DNA of 64,000 nt. It comes from Chloroflexota bacterium (GTDB taxonomy: Bacteria; Chloroflexota; Anaerolineae; Anaerolineales; Villigracilaceae). The position numbers were made by a program, and so were the translations under genes. The stretch is from the NCBI GenBank assembly GCA_019873655.1, contig JAIOAU010000001.1, positions 1 to 64,000 of the forward strand. The letters are read 5' to 3'. The notes under the pieces are model-generated. The model was not told where the DNA came from. It was given only the letters and a program-made list of their open reading frames with translations, and made no database searches. Below, in pieces: positions 16,901-25,391 of the stretch. Numbering within the stretch: position 1 is the stretch's first letter; each line of letters begins with the position of its first letter.

Positions 16901-17692
16901 TCATGGATATTTTTGTAGAAATTGGTTCAACACGCGGTTGAACTCTCCCGGATTGTCCATGTTGGCGCAGTGACCGGCGGCAGGGATGACGCGCAGTTCG
17001 GTCTGCGGCTGACGGGCGTGCCACGCGTGCGCGTTGCGGAAGATGATGGGGAGTTCGTGTTCGCCGACCACGATGAGCAGCGGCTGGGGCAGGGCGCGGT
17101 CGCTCTTCTCCAGCACTTTTTGCATCCCCGGCATGACCCGAAACGAGCGGCGGGTGAAATGCTGCGCGGCGCGGTAGAACACTTCCCGTTCGGCTTCGAC
17201 TACGTTGGTGCTGGCGGCCACATAGCGGCGGAAACGCTCCATCGAGAACACCATCAGGAACAGCCATTTGAGCATTTCGCCGCTTTGGGCGCGCGTAATC
17301 GCAGTGGTATCGCCGAAGATGCTGTAGCCGCCGGTGACGGTGACCGTCTTTGCCATGTGCGGATGCCGGGCGGCGAAGTATTGCCCAATCAGCGCGCCCA
17401 GCGAGACGCCCACGATGTGCGCCGAATCGTGGCCTTCGCGTGCGAGGATCTCGGCCAGCAGGTCGGCGGTTTGTTCGACGGTCACGTCGCCGCGCTGCAC
17501 CTGCGATTGTCCGTGTCCCAGCATGTCCAGCGCGATGACGTGGTAGTCCGCCGCGAACGGCTCCATCTGGTGGTGGAAACAGGTATGGTCGCCAAAGGCC
17601 GGGTGCAGCAAGACCAGCGCCGGGTTGGCCGGGCTGCCCTCGGTGTAATACCACAGGGTGAATCCATCTTTGGGGAGTTGTCTGGTTTTCAT
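16901..17692 (-). CDS. Alpha/beta hydrolase
   Basis: A 263-residue soluble hydrolase. An oxyanion-hole region (LLHPAFGDHTCF) precedes the nucleophile elbow GVSLGALIG (Ser in GxSxG). The catalytic Asp/Glu lies around VVGEHELP and the His in AAGHCANMD. It begins five bases after the TetR stop codon, so the two are almost certainly co-transcribed and the hydrolase is probably the TetR target. The substrate is unknown. Confidence 0.88.
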   Translation of the reverse strand: MKTRQLPKDGFTLWYYTEGSPANPALVLLHPAFGDHTCFHHQMEPFAADYHVIALDMLGHGQSQVQRGDVTVEQTADLLAEILAREGHDSAHIVGVSLGALIGQYFAARHPHMAKTVTVTGGYSIFGDTTAITRAQSGEMLKWLFLMVFSMERFRRYVAASTNVVEAEREVFYRAAQHFTRRSFRVMPGMQKVLEKSDRALPQPLLIVVGEHELPIIFRNAHAWHARQPQTELRVIPAAGHCANMDNPGEFNRVLNQFLQKYP

Positions 17693-17697
17693 GGCAG

Positions 17698-18393
17698 TTA
17701 CCTGGCTGGCTGAACGAACAGTTGGGAGAGCAGGCGCATTTCGTACTCGTACAACCCGGCGCCATCCGGCCCGAAGGCGGGAATTTGCCGGCTGATTTCG
17801 AGCGAGACGATGCCGTGGACGTGCGTCCAGATGAGGATGGCCACCGACAGGCTGAGGGGATGGTATTCGCCGCCGAACTGTTTCCACATCTCGAAAGCGG
17901 GGAGAAAATCGGGATGCGGGGGCGGGAAATCGGGCGCGTTCAGCTGTCCGGCCTGGCGCAGCGCGTCCACCACGCTGACCAGGGCGCTGAGCGAGCGCGC
18001 CGCAACCGGAAAGACTTTCTCCATAGGCATCACATACCCTGGAATGGGCGCGCCGAAGATGAGTTGATAGCGCTCCGGGTAATCGAGCGCCCATCGGCGG
18101 TAGGCTGCGCCGATGGCGTTCATGCGTCCATCCAGGTCGTCCGGCGGGACGGAATCGCGGGCGGCCAGTTGGGCGTCGCCGAAGGAGGTGTAGGCCTCGA
18201 GGATGAGCGCCGTCACCAGCGCGTCGCGGTCGGGGTAGTAGTTGTAGATGGCCGGGGCGGTGATGCCCAGTTCGCGGGCGATGCCGCGCAGGCTGAGGGC
18301 CGGCGCGCCCAGTTGGGCAATCTGCCGCCAGGCGGCGTCCAGGATGGCGCGCTGCAGGTCTTGATGGGCTTGCTTGCGAGGGCGAGGGGACAT
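17698..18393 (-). CDS. TetR/AcrR-family transcriptional regulator
   Basis: A 231-residue regulator with an N-terminal helix-turn-helix (ILDAAWRQIAQLGAPALSLRGIARELG, APAIYNYYPDRDALV). The C-terminal domain resembles the WHG/TetR_C_33 type by its YPERYQLIFGAPIPGY segment, but I cannot be sure. GGAG lies five bases before the ATG. Directly upstream is an array of three half-sites (18410-18446), the probable autoregulatory operator. Confidence 0.9.
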   Translation of the reverse strand: MSPRPRKQAHQDLQRAILDAAWRQIAQLGAPALSLRGIARELGITAPAIYNYYPDRDALVTALILEAYTSFGDAQLAARDSVPPDDLDGRMNAIGAAYRRWALDYPERYQLIFGAPIPGYVMPMEKVFPVAARSLSALVSVVDALRQAGQLNAPDFPPPHPDFLPAFEMWKQFGGEYHPLSLSVAILIWTHVHGIVSLEISRQIPAFGPDGAGLYEYEMRLLSQLFVQPAR

Positions 18394-18409
18394 GTTGACT
18401 CCGTAAAAT

Positions 18410-18446
18410 AAACACTGTATATATACAGTGTAAATATACAGTGTTT
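18410..18446. promoter_or_regulatory. Triple half-site TetR operator
   Basis: ACACTGTATATATACAGTGT (18412-18431) is a perfect 20-bp palindrome. A third half-site ATATACAGTGTTT follows (18434-18446), and pairs with AAACACTGTATAT (18410-18422) as a wider inverted repeat. A TetR dimer could therefore bind in two registers. The embedded TATA sequences could also serve as the -10 element. Confidence 0.8.
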
Positions 18447-18684
18447 ATTTAGGTTTGTCAAGAGGCAAATGGGCAAACTGACCCGTCCCTACCTGGTTTA
18501 CGGGCATGCGGGACCGGCGACATGCTGCCTTCCCGTTTCATTCTGCGACTGGGCGCGTTTGGCGCAGTGCTTTCACTCTGTTCTGACTCGTCATGTCCTT
18601 TATCAGCCTGCCGGCCGGAATTTCCACTCTCATTGAGAACCAACCTGTCGCCTTTTTGAGTATTGACATTCGTCATTTACTGTG

Positions 18685-18724
18685 GCGCAAATCTCCGACT
18701 TGCGCGGCAGGTCAGAGACCTGCC
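18685..18724. repeat. Two adjacent palindromic elements
   Basis: GCGCAAATCTCCGACTTGCGC (imperfect) is followed immediately by the perfect GGCAGGTC-AGA-GACCTGCC, and the unit ends at the DUF418 stop codon. Both match the dispersed palindrome family. The rest of 18447-18684 has no supportable gene. Confidence 0.8.
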
Positions 18725-20052
18725 CTACGTCTGGCGGCGCATCGGCTGCGGGTGGAGATAGGTCAGCGAGCGCCACAGCCATTCGGCGGGGCCGTAGTAG
18801 AAGCGTTTCATCCACCAGTGGCTGATGGGGATTTGCAGGAGATAGATGACGATAGTCAGGCCGATGCCTGCCGCCGCGCCCATCTGGCCGAACAGCCCCA
18901 GCCCGTAGCCGTAGAAAATCAGCGTGCAGACGATGGATTGGGTCAGGTAATTGGTCAGCGCCATCTGGCCGACCGGGGCCAGGACGCTGATGCGCTTGCC
19001 CCAGGCCGGGTTCAGCGCCAGCAGGCAGAACGCCGAGACGTAAGCCAGCATGAGCAGGGGCGCGCCGATGGCCTGCCCGGCCGTTGCCAGGAAAAGTGGC
19101 CAGGTCTGGTACACGAGCGAGATGGGCATGATGAGCGTAGCATAGAGCAGGTTGCCGGCGAGGCCCAGCGTCAGGCCGATGACCAGCAGGCGGACGAACA
19201 GGCCGCGGTGGGCTTCCAGGTTCTTGAAAATCTCGCGCTTGCCGAAGTACAGGCCGAGCAGGAACATAGACGTGATGTTGAAGCCCCTTGTGCCTAACCC
19301 GGCCAGTCTCATGCTGAAGTAGTCGCTCACGCGCTGGGCGGTGATTTCGGCAAAGTTGCCGGTGGCGTACACCCGGGCGGCGCGCTCCAGGTCGGCGGCG
19401 AAGCCGGCTTTGGCCTGCGCAAACGACTGTTCGATTTGCGGCGCGGCTTCGGGAATGGTGCTGCCCCACTTCACCAGCGCAGTGGCGACGGCATTGAACA
19501 GGATTGGAATGGCTACCAGGACGAAGACCCAAACGAGCAGGGTGCGCGGTTTGGCCTTGCGGAAGAGCAGCAAGAGGAAGCCGAGCAGGGCGTAGATGAT
19601 CAGAATGTCGCCTGCCCAAATTAGGAAAGCGTGGATGATGCCGATGCCGAGCAGGACGAGCAGGCGGCGGACGTAGAGCGGCACGAACTTGCCGCCGCGC
19701 CCTTCGATGCGTTCCATCTGTAGAAAAAGTCCCAGCCCGAAGAGCAGGGAAAAGAGGGCGTAGAACTTGCCCTCCCCCAGGGCGTGAATCAGCCAGAGGG
19801 CGGCGTGGTCGTACCAGGTTCGCTTGCGATGGGACTTCACCCGCCACAAGTCCCAGCGTGAATCAGCCAGAGGGCGGCGTGGTCGTACCAGGGCATCGAG
19901 GGGTCCACCGGCAGGGCGATGGCCTGCATGGGGCGGCTGAAAACCATCATGTTGACGAACAGGATGCCGAACAAGGCGAACCCGCGCAGGATGTCCACGA
20001 TCTGGATGCGCTCGGTGGGCTGGACGGGGGTGAGAGGAACGGAAGTTGTCAT
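18725..20052 (-). pseudogene. DUF418-family membrane protein, broken by a 74-bp insertion
   Basis: The N-terminal part (20052 to about 19856; ERIQIVDILRGFALFGILFVNM, WYDHAALWLIHA) and the C-terminal part (from about 19818; WYDHAALWLIHALGEGKFYALFSLLFGLGLFLQ and about nine more membrane helices) are in different frames. Between them is a 37-bp direct repeat (19782-19818 and 19856-19892) flanking 37 bp of other sequence (19819-19855). Deleting 74 bp restores one continuous DUF418 protein. The start ATG has GGGAG upstream. A TTG could restart translation of the C-terminal part. DUF418 proteins are predicted membrane proteins of unknown function, often transporter-like. Confidence 0.85.
19782..19892. 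repeat. 37-bp direct repeat flanking a 37-bp hairpin insert
   Basis: Copies at 19782-19818 and 19856-19892 are identical. The intervening 37 bp contain TGGGACTT (19830-19837) and AAGTCCCA (19848-19855), a hairpin with 8-bp arms. The structure resembles insertion of a small palindromic element with a long target duplication, or template-switch replication. Confidence 0.85.
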
Positions 20053-20108
20053 GGATTCGATCTCCCTTTCTTTTCGAAGAATCGGATAGGATTCACGAGA
20101 CGGTTCCG

Positions 20109-21800
20109 TCACCCGGCCCCGCTCGCGCCGCCGCCGGAAGCGCCCCCGCCGCCGCCGTCGCCGCCAAAGGAGGCCGAGGTGTCTGCCGCGCTCATGACGG
20201 CCACCATTGCGCCGAAGTCATCCTCGCCCGACAGTGAGTGGAACCAGGCTGGCAGCGGCGCGCCGCTCAGTTTCTGGAAGGCGCGGGCCCAGGTCTCGCC
20301 CAGGCCGAAGGCGGCCGCAAAGGCCAGGTAACGCTCGAACAGGTCCGGGCAGACGGCCGCTTCGCGTCCGCGGCCGACCCCTTCGAGGTAGGCGCGGAAA
20401 CTCTTCCAGCGGACTTTCTGCTCTTCGCCCGCCGGGGTGAGCGGGGAGTACAGACCGGAGTAGATGATGAGGGCGAGCGAGAGCACGAACCCCGCCCCGC
20501 CGAGTCCCGTCAGAACGGCCATGAGGTTGGCAAGGGCCTGGTTGGCGGCCAGGAGCGCCCCGGTCGCCGTTGCACCGCCGATGCACAATCCCGTTCCGAG
20601 GAATAGGCCCAGCAATCCGAGGAGAGTCATCATCCTTCGCCTGTATTTGCGCTCCGGGTCGAGCCAGCCGCGGTCGACCAGTTCCTGTTCCAGCGGGTCA
20701 TAGAAGTAATTTTTGTGGGAAGCCAGGCGGGTGAGAATCTTGTTCATGTCCACCTGCGTTTCGCCCGGCTTGAACAGCGCCTGCAACATGCCCTGTTCGT
20801 GCGGAGGGAGCGAAGCGCTTGTGTTTTGCAGTTCGACCATGAATTTTTTCGACCCCAACAAGCCCCGCTCTTCGCGGATGTGTACAACGCCGCGCTGCGC
20901 CAGGTCGAACAGCGCCCCGGTCGGGCTGTAGATTTCCTGGCCGATCAACTTTCCGGCCACGGCGGGAGGGACGCGGTCGTCGGGCGGGGCAGGGAGGAGG
21001 CCCGCTTCGGGCAGGTTCAACTCGCGCCGGTCGGCGCGGGCGTAAGCGAACAGCCCCAGTCCGCCCAGCAGCAGGGCCGCCAGGCTGCTGAGCAGGCCGA
21101 GCGGGACGGCGCGCCGGGCGGCGGCCGAGGCCGCTTGTTCGCGCGCCTGCCAGGCGGGGACGGCGTCCGCCAGGCTGCCGGCCGGGAAGCGGACGGTCAG
21201 GATGACACTTTCGTCATCGGAAATGTCGGTCGTGGTGAGGACGAAGCCGCTGGTTGTGGACGCCGCCTCGAACGCCCGATCGAGCGAAGGCGGTTCGAGA
21301 GGCTGGACGCCGGCCGGAGGGTTCAGCCGAACGGTTGACTGCCCGATCCAGTAGTCATGTTCGGGCGGGATGACGTACCAGCGCAGGGTATCGGCCTCGC
21401 CCGTGCTGACCACGCCGGTCACGCGGTAACGGAGGACGAAGGTGTGGGTGGAATCGCTGACGGGGGCAAAATGCCAGGTGACTTTGAGCGGGTCGCCGGC
21501 CTGGACTTCGACCTGCCCCGGCCCCGTCCCTGGCGGCAGGGGGACGCCGTCCATGCTGGCTTCCAGGAAGGTCAGGCCGTCGGTGCGGTTCGCCGAGACG
21601 TTGCGGAAGACGTAGGTGAAGGGGCCGCCCTCGAAGCGGAAGACGACCGTCTCGGTGACGAGCATGTCGCCGCCCGGCAGCAGGTCGAGCTGGACGTCGA
21701 AGCGGTCGGCGCGGTAGGCTTTGTCGGCCAGCGCGGGGGAGACGAAAAGGGCCGCCAGCAGGAGGGCAATCAGCAAGGGGAAAATCAGTTTTCGGGTCAT
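20109..21800 (-). CDS. DUF2207-domain membrane protein
   Basis: A 563-residue predicted secreted/membrane protein. A signal peptide (LIFPLLIALLLAALFVSPALA) precedes an extracellular DUF2207 beta domain (YRADRFDVQLDLLPGGDMLVTETV, FTYVFRNV, about residues 25-220). Transmembrane helices lie near 230-255 and 400-460. The cytoplasmic tail ends in a Gly/Ser/Ala-rich stretch (GGGGGASGGG) typical of the family. AGGAG precedes the ATG. The function of the family is unknown. It lies upstream of the broken DUF418 gene. Confidence 0.88.
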   Translation of the reverse strand: MTRKLIFPLLIALLLAALFVSPALADKAYRADRFDVQLDLLPGGDMLVTETVVFRFEGGPFTYVFRNVSANRTDGLTFLEASMDGVPLPPGTGPGQVEVQAGDPLKVTWHFAPVSDSTHTFVLRYRVTGVVSTGEADTLRWYVIPPEHDYWIGQSTVRLNPPAGVQPLEPPSLDRAFEAASTTSGFVLTTTDISDDESVILTVRFPAGSLADAVPAWQAREQAASAAARRAVPLGLLSSLAALLLGGLGLFAYARADRRELNLPEAGLLPAPPDDRVPPAVAGKLIGQEIYSPTGALFDLAQRGVVHIREERGLLGSKKFMVELQNTSASLPPHEQGMLQALFKPGETQVDMNKILTRLASHKNYFYDPLEQELVDRGWLDPERKYRRRMMTLLGLLGLFLGTGLCIGGATATGALLAANQALANLMAVLTGLGGAGFVLSLALIIYSGLYSPLTPAGEEQKVRWKSFRAYLEGVGRGREAAVCPDLFERYLAFAAAFGLGETWARAFQKLSGAPLPAWFHSLSGEDDFGAMVAVMSAADTSASFGGDGGGGGASGGGASGAG

Positions 21801-21893
21801 GGCTTCTCCTCTCATACGATATACGGCTGACGGTTCTTGATTATTCGCAGGCAAACGGAATGTTTACCAGACCTTAACATTGCAGAACAAGCG

Positions 21894-21910
21894 GCAGGTC
21901 GGAGACTTGC
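21894..21910. repeat. Small palindromic element
   Basis: GCAGGTC-GGA-GACTTGC with one imperfect pair, located just after the stop of the nitroreductase-like gene. It belongs to the same family as 16011-16027 and 18685-18724. Confidence 0.65.
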
Positions 21911-21911
21911 T

Positions 21912-22469
21912 CTACAACATCCATATGAGAAAAAGACAAACGGGCAGCAAAATCGCCCAGACCCAGACCAGGTCCGCCTTCAGTGGCGGGGGCGTGGGCT
22001 GGTCGGTCGGCTCGAAGGCGACGAGGGTGAAGCGCTCCTTCTCGGCGAGGAACTGTTCGGGAGTCATCTCGAACCCGGCCAGTTTCATCATCCGTTTCAT
22101 GGTCGGGTTGGATTGCGCCCAATCGAAGGCGCGGCGCAATTCGTCTTCGGAGTCAATCCGCCGCGCGCGGACGGATTGCGCCCCGCGCCAGGTCTGGACG
22201 GTGGCGAACGGGTTTGCTTCCAGATTGCGGTACCAGTCGGTTTTCGTTCCCCAGCCACTCATCACGGTCGGCCTGCCCTCGAACTCGTGGAACTCGATGG
22301 CCGTGCGGCGCGGCTGGCCGCTCTTGCGCCCGGTGGTGGTCAGCACCATGAACAGCCGCCCAACGAAAACGCCCAATCCCAGCCGGTAGAGCAGGATGGG
22401 CGTTTTGAACAGGAGTTTGAGGAGACCTTTGGGGTAGGGGATGGTCTCGACCCAGGTTTTCTTGTTCAT
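21912..22469 (-). CDS. Deazaflavin (F420)-type nitroreductase family protein with C-terminal membrane anchor
   Basis: A 185-residue protein whose core (LTTTGRKSGQPRRTAIEFHEFEGRPTVMSGWGTKTDWYRNLEANP) matches the split-barrel Ddn-like family that uses F420H2. A hydrophobic C-terminal helix (DLVWVWAILLPVCLFLIW) could anchor it to the membrane, which is unusual for the family. The ATG overlaps the stop of the upstream acyltransferase by 4 bp, indicating translational coupling. Cofactor use is inferred from the family. Confidence 0.82.
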   Translation of the reverse strand: MNKKTWVETIPYPKGLLKLLFKTPILLYRLGLGVFVGRLFMVLTTTGRKSGQPRRTAIEFHEFEGRPTVMSGWGTKTDWYRNLEANPFATVQTWRGAQSVRARRIDSEDELRRAFDWAQSNPTMKRMMKLAGFEMTPEQFLAEKERFTLVAFEPTDQPTPPPLKADLVWVWAILLPVCLFLIWML

Positions 22470-23329
22470 GTCTCGGCCGCGCCTGACGATAGAAAATGCT
22501 CTCTGGCCGCCGCGATCAAGGCGGGCAAGACGGGCGTTTCGCGGCTGGGGGCGAACTGAAGCGGCCGGGCAAAGCAGACCGAGGGGCTGACGAGCAACCG
22601 GCCGGGAAAGAGCATTTGTTGAATGATCTGGAAGAACTCGGCCACGCGCTGCTGGTTGCGCCGTCCGCGCCGCAGACGGGTGACCGGGCTGCGCGCCCAG
22701 GTCGGGTGCAAGACGCCGCTGACGAAGGCGATCAGGACGCGGGTCGAGGGGACGCGCCGCAGGATGACCTCCAGACTCGGCGACCAGGTCTCCAATTCCT
22801 CCAACGCCCCGGGCATCGCCGCCGGGTCCGGGTCGAGGCCGCCGCTCGGAAAGAGCAGCACCGCCCCGCCGTCCTTCAGGTGGCGGATGGTCGAAAGGAC
22901 GACTTTCATCCGCTCGTAGGTGTCCAGGCTGGAATAAATCAGGTGGTTGGCCGTGGCGCGCAGGCGGCGGATGAACGGCACGCCCGAGACGACGATTTTC
23001 AGGTCGGGGCGCGGCAGGTGGGCGGCGATCGCCAGCCCGTCCACCGTGCCGGGATGGTTGGAGACGACCAGCAGCGGCCCTTCGGCGGGAATGCGTTCGG
23101 CGCCGCGCACGGTCACCTCGCGGACGAAATGCGGCAGCAGTCGCCGCGCCGCCTCGCGGAAGCCGTGTTCGGCCACCTCCCGGTCGAAGCGGGCGGCGAT
23201 TTCGGCAAAACGGCGGGAAGCCGCGGAGAAGAGCGGAGTCAGAGGGACGCGCAATGGATGACCCGGCCCCCATCCCAGGGCTTTGAACACTTCTTCGAGC
23301 AGTTTCTGGTTCAGTTCGTGCTCGTTCAC
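22466..23329 (-). CDS. PlsC-like lysophospholipid acyltransferase
   Basis: About 287 residues from a GTG start (NEHELNQ...); a longer ATG form from 23512 would add an unconvincing basic segment. Acyltransferase motifs: VVSNHPGTVDGLAI (variant of NHxxxxD), SGVPFIRRL, VLLFPSGGLDPD. The protein probably transfers acyl groups in phospholipid or glycolipid synthesis at the membrane. It is coupled by a 4-bp overlap to the F420-type gene. The start is the least certain part of the call. Confidence 0.78.
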   Translation of the reverse strand: MNEHELNQKLLEEVFKALGWGPGHPLRVPLTPLFSAASRRFAEIAARFDREVAEHGFREAARRLLPHFVREVTVRGAERIPAEGPLLVVSNHPGTVDGLAIAAHLPRPDLKIVVSGVPFIRRLRATANHLIYSSLDTYERMKVVLSTIRHLKDGGAVLLFPSGGLDPDPAAMPGALEELETWSPSLEVILRRVPSTRVLIAFVSGVLHPTWARSPVTRLRRGRRNQQRVAEFFQIIQQMLFPGRLLVSPSVCFARPLQFAPSRETPVLPALIAAAREHFLSSGAAET

Positions 23330-23563
23330 AGGGTTTGCCTGTCGAAAAGTCTTCCTCGTTAATTGTACTTGCTGGCGCAATGGAAACAAGCCGGGGGATG
23401 TTAATGTCTTGTAAACGCAACCTGGCAGAAAATGGGCGAAAAGACGGGGCGGAAGAACGGTTTCGCCTCCCTGACGTCGAACGCGAACATAACTTAAACC
23501 TGCGCTTAACATGCCCTTAAAAGCCGCCTGATATAGTAGGCCATGAAGGAGTTTTGGTCCACT
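23330..23563. promoter_or_regulatory. Divergent intergenic region with a possible promoter
   Basis: Between the acyltransferase (minus) and PHP gene (plus). TATAGT at 23532-23537 is a possible -10 for the PHP gene. A transcript starting about seven bases later would carry AAGGAG and then the ATG at 23564. No good -35 was found. No gene is seen here. Confidence 0.4.
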
Positions 23564-24310
23564 ATGGGTTTTGCTGATTTACACGTTCATTCGGTTTACA
23601 GTTGGGATGGGACGGCCACGATTTCCGCCATCCTGAATTACGCCGTTACCAAGACGCGGTTGAATGTGATCGCCATCACCGATCACGATGAGATTACCGG
23701 CGCGTTGCACGCCGAGAAAATCGCCCCCCGCTATGGAATCGAGGTCATTCCCGGCAGCGAGGTCTCGACCGCCGAGGGGCATCTTCTGGCGCTTTTCATT
23801 CGAGAGAAAGTCCCGGCCGGTCTGTCGCTGATCGAGACTGTGCGCTATGTCGAACAACTCGGCGGTCTGTGCATCGCCGCGCACCCGATGGCGAACGGTT
23901 CCTCCAGCCTTTCGGGCGAAGCCATCCGCCAGGCCTTGAAATACCCTGACGTGGCCAGGACGCTGGTGGGAATCGAGGCCATCAACGCCGGCCTGTTCCA
24001 TCAGGACAGCAATTTCCTGGCCACGGCGCTGGCTCGCTCCCTGCCGGTGGCCCAGGTCGCCAACAGCGACTCCCACATCCTGGAGACCATCGGTTTCGGC
24101 ATGACCGAGTTCGAGGGGACGACCGCCGCCGACTTGCGCCGGGCGCTGGAATCCCGCCAGACGAGAACCGTCGTCCATCACCGCGCCACGCCGTCCCTGG
24201 TCGTGCCGGCCTGGCTGCGCTCTTTCCTGCTGAAGAAGGCCGGCTGGGTGCAGTGGACTCCGCACCCCCGGCAGCCGATGCGCCTGGGGCGCGCCGGCCT
24301 CGTCATTTAG
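23564..24310 (+). CDS. PHP-domain phosphoesterase
   Basis: A 248-residue metal-dependent phosphoesterase. PHP metal motifs: ADLHVHSVYSWDG, ITDHDEITGA, PGSEVSTAEGHLLAL, IAAHP, and NSDSHILETIG. I use MGFADLHVHS because the usual PHP start is here and AAGGAG (23546-23551) lies upstream; an ATG at 23543 would add seven residues. Related stand-alone PHP proteins hydrolyse phosphomonoesters or nucleotides. The next gene, 21 bp on, is a glycosyltransferase-like protein, so a common role in envelope glycan metabolism is possible. Confidence 0.85.
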   Translation: MGFADLHVHSVYSWDGTATISAILNYAVTKTRLNVIAITDHDEITGALHAEKIAPRYGIEVIPGSEVSTAEGHLLALFIREKVPAGLSLIETVRYVEQLGGLCIAAHPMANGSSSLSGEAIRQALKYPDVARTLVGIEAINAGLFHQDSNFLATALARSLPVAQVANSDSHILETIGFGMTEFEGTTAADLRRALESRQTRTVVHHRATPSLVVPAWLRSFLLKKAGWVQWTPHPRQPMRLGRAGLVI

Positions 24311-24331
24311 ACCTGGAGAGAGGAAGGCATC

Positions 24332-25366
24332 ATGAGTCGCAACGTTCTCTTCATCGGCGGTTCGCTCAATCAAACGACCATGATGCACCAGATTGCCCAA
24401 CGGCTGGAGGGGTGCAACGCCTATTTCACGCCCTTCTTCGCCGACGGCTTTCTCGGCCTTCTTGCCAGAGCCGGCCTGCTCGACTTTACCATTTTGGGCG
24501 GCCGCCATCGCCGCCAGACCCTGCGCTACCTGCGCGAACACAACTTGCCGATCGATGAAGGGGGCAAGAGCCGGCGCTACGATCTCATCGTCACCTGCAC
24601 CGACCTGATTACTCAAAAGGTTCTGCGCGATACGCCGGTCGTCCTGGTCCAGGAAGGTATCATGGAACCCGAGGACTGGACCTTCGCGCTGGTGAAATAC
24701 TTCAAGTTCCCGCGTTACCTGGCCAACACGGCCGCGACCGGCCTCTCGGACCAGTATGAGATCTTTTGCGTCGCTTCGGAAGGGTATCGAGACCTGTTCA
24801 TCCGCAAGGGGGTCAAGCCGCACAAGATCGCGGTCACGGGCGTGCCGAACCTCGACAACCTCGAGGCATTCCGTCAGAACGATTTTCCGCTCAGGGGGTA
24901 TGTACTGGTTGCCACCTCCAACGCCCGCGAAACGTTCAAGCGCGATGCCCGCCTCGTTTTTCTCCAACAGGTGAAGCGGATCGCCGCCGGGCGGCCCATC
25001 CTGGTCAAACTGCATCCCAACGAGAACCGGCGGCGGGCCATCCGCGAGATCGAGCGTTTCCTCCCCGAAGCGCAGATTTTCACCGACGGCGACATCTACC
25101 CGATGATCGCCAACTGCGACGTGTTGATCACCCAATACTCGACTGTGACCTTCGCCGGTCTCCTGCTCGGCAAAGAGACCTATTCTTATTTGAATCTTGA
25201 TGAATTGAAGAAACTGCTTCCGCTCCAGAACGGCGGCAAGTCGGCGCAGCGCATCGCGGCGATTTGTCAGGATTTGCTGAACCGGCCGCGCCTGGAGAGG
25301 AAGAAATCCCCCTTTATTTTGCAGCCCAAGCCGCAATTTCTCTTTTCGCGCGATCTGGGAAAATGA
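24332..25366 (+). CDS. GT-B-like glycosyltransferase or UDP-sugar epimerase-type protein
   Basis: A 344-residue protein with a Rossmann-like N-terminus (VLFIGGSLNQTTMMHQIAQRL). The C-terminal half has the layout of GT-B enzymes: VTGVPNLDNLEAF, ILVKLHPNENRR, YPMIANCDVLITQYSTVTFAGLLLGKET. This pattern is shared by CDP-glycerol glycerophosphotransferase-like and UDP-GlcNAc 2-epimerase-like families. I cannot choose between them. A GGAAGG precedes the ATG. It probably forms an operon with the PHP gene. Confidence 0.65.
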   Translation: MSRNVLFIGGSLNQTTMMHQIAQRLEGCNAYFTPFFADGFLGLLARAGLLDFTILGGRHRRQTLRYLREHNLPIDEGGKSRRYDLIVTCTDLITQKVLRDTPVVLVQEGIMEPEDWTFALVKYFKFPRYLANTAATGLSDQYEIFCVASEGYRDLFIRKGVKPHKIAVTGVPNLDNLEAFRQNDFPLRGYVLVATSNARETFKRDARLVFLQQVKRIAAGRPILVKLHPNENRRRAIREIERFLPEAQIFTDGDIYPMIANCDVLITQYSTVTFAGLLLGKETYSYLNLDELKKLLPLQNGGKSAQRIAAICQDLLNRPRLERKKSPFILQPKPQFLFSRDLGK

Positions 25367-25391
25367 CGGCCGGCATGGGTTGACGCGTCTT

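Noticed and set aside
18458-18676. A 72-codon minus-strand reading frame
   Set aside because: No ribosome site, low-complexity polar composition and no recognisable motif; it lies in repeat-rich intergenic DNA.
23327-23512. Longer ATG start for the PlsC-like acyltransferase
   Set aside because: The added 60 residues lack family similarity and would cover the divergent promoter region; the GTG at 23329 gives a normal N-terminus.
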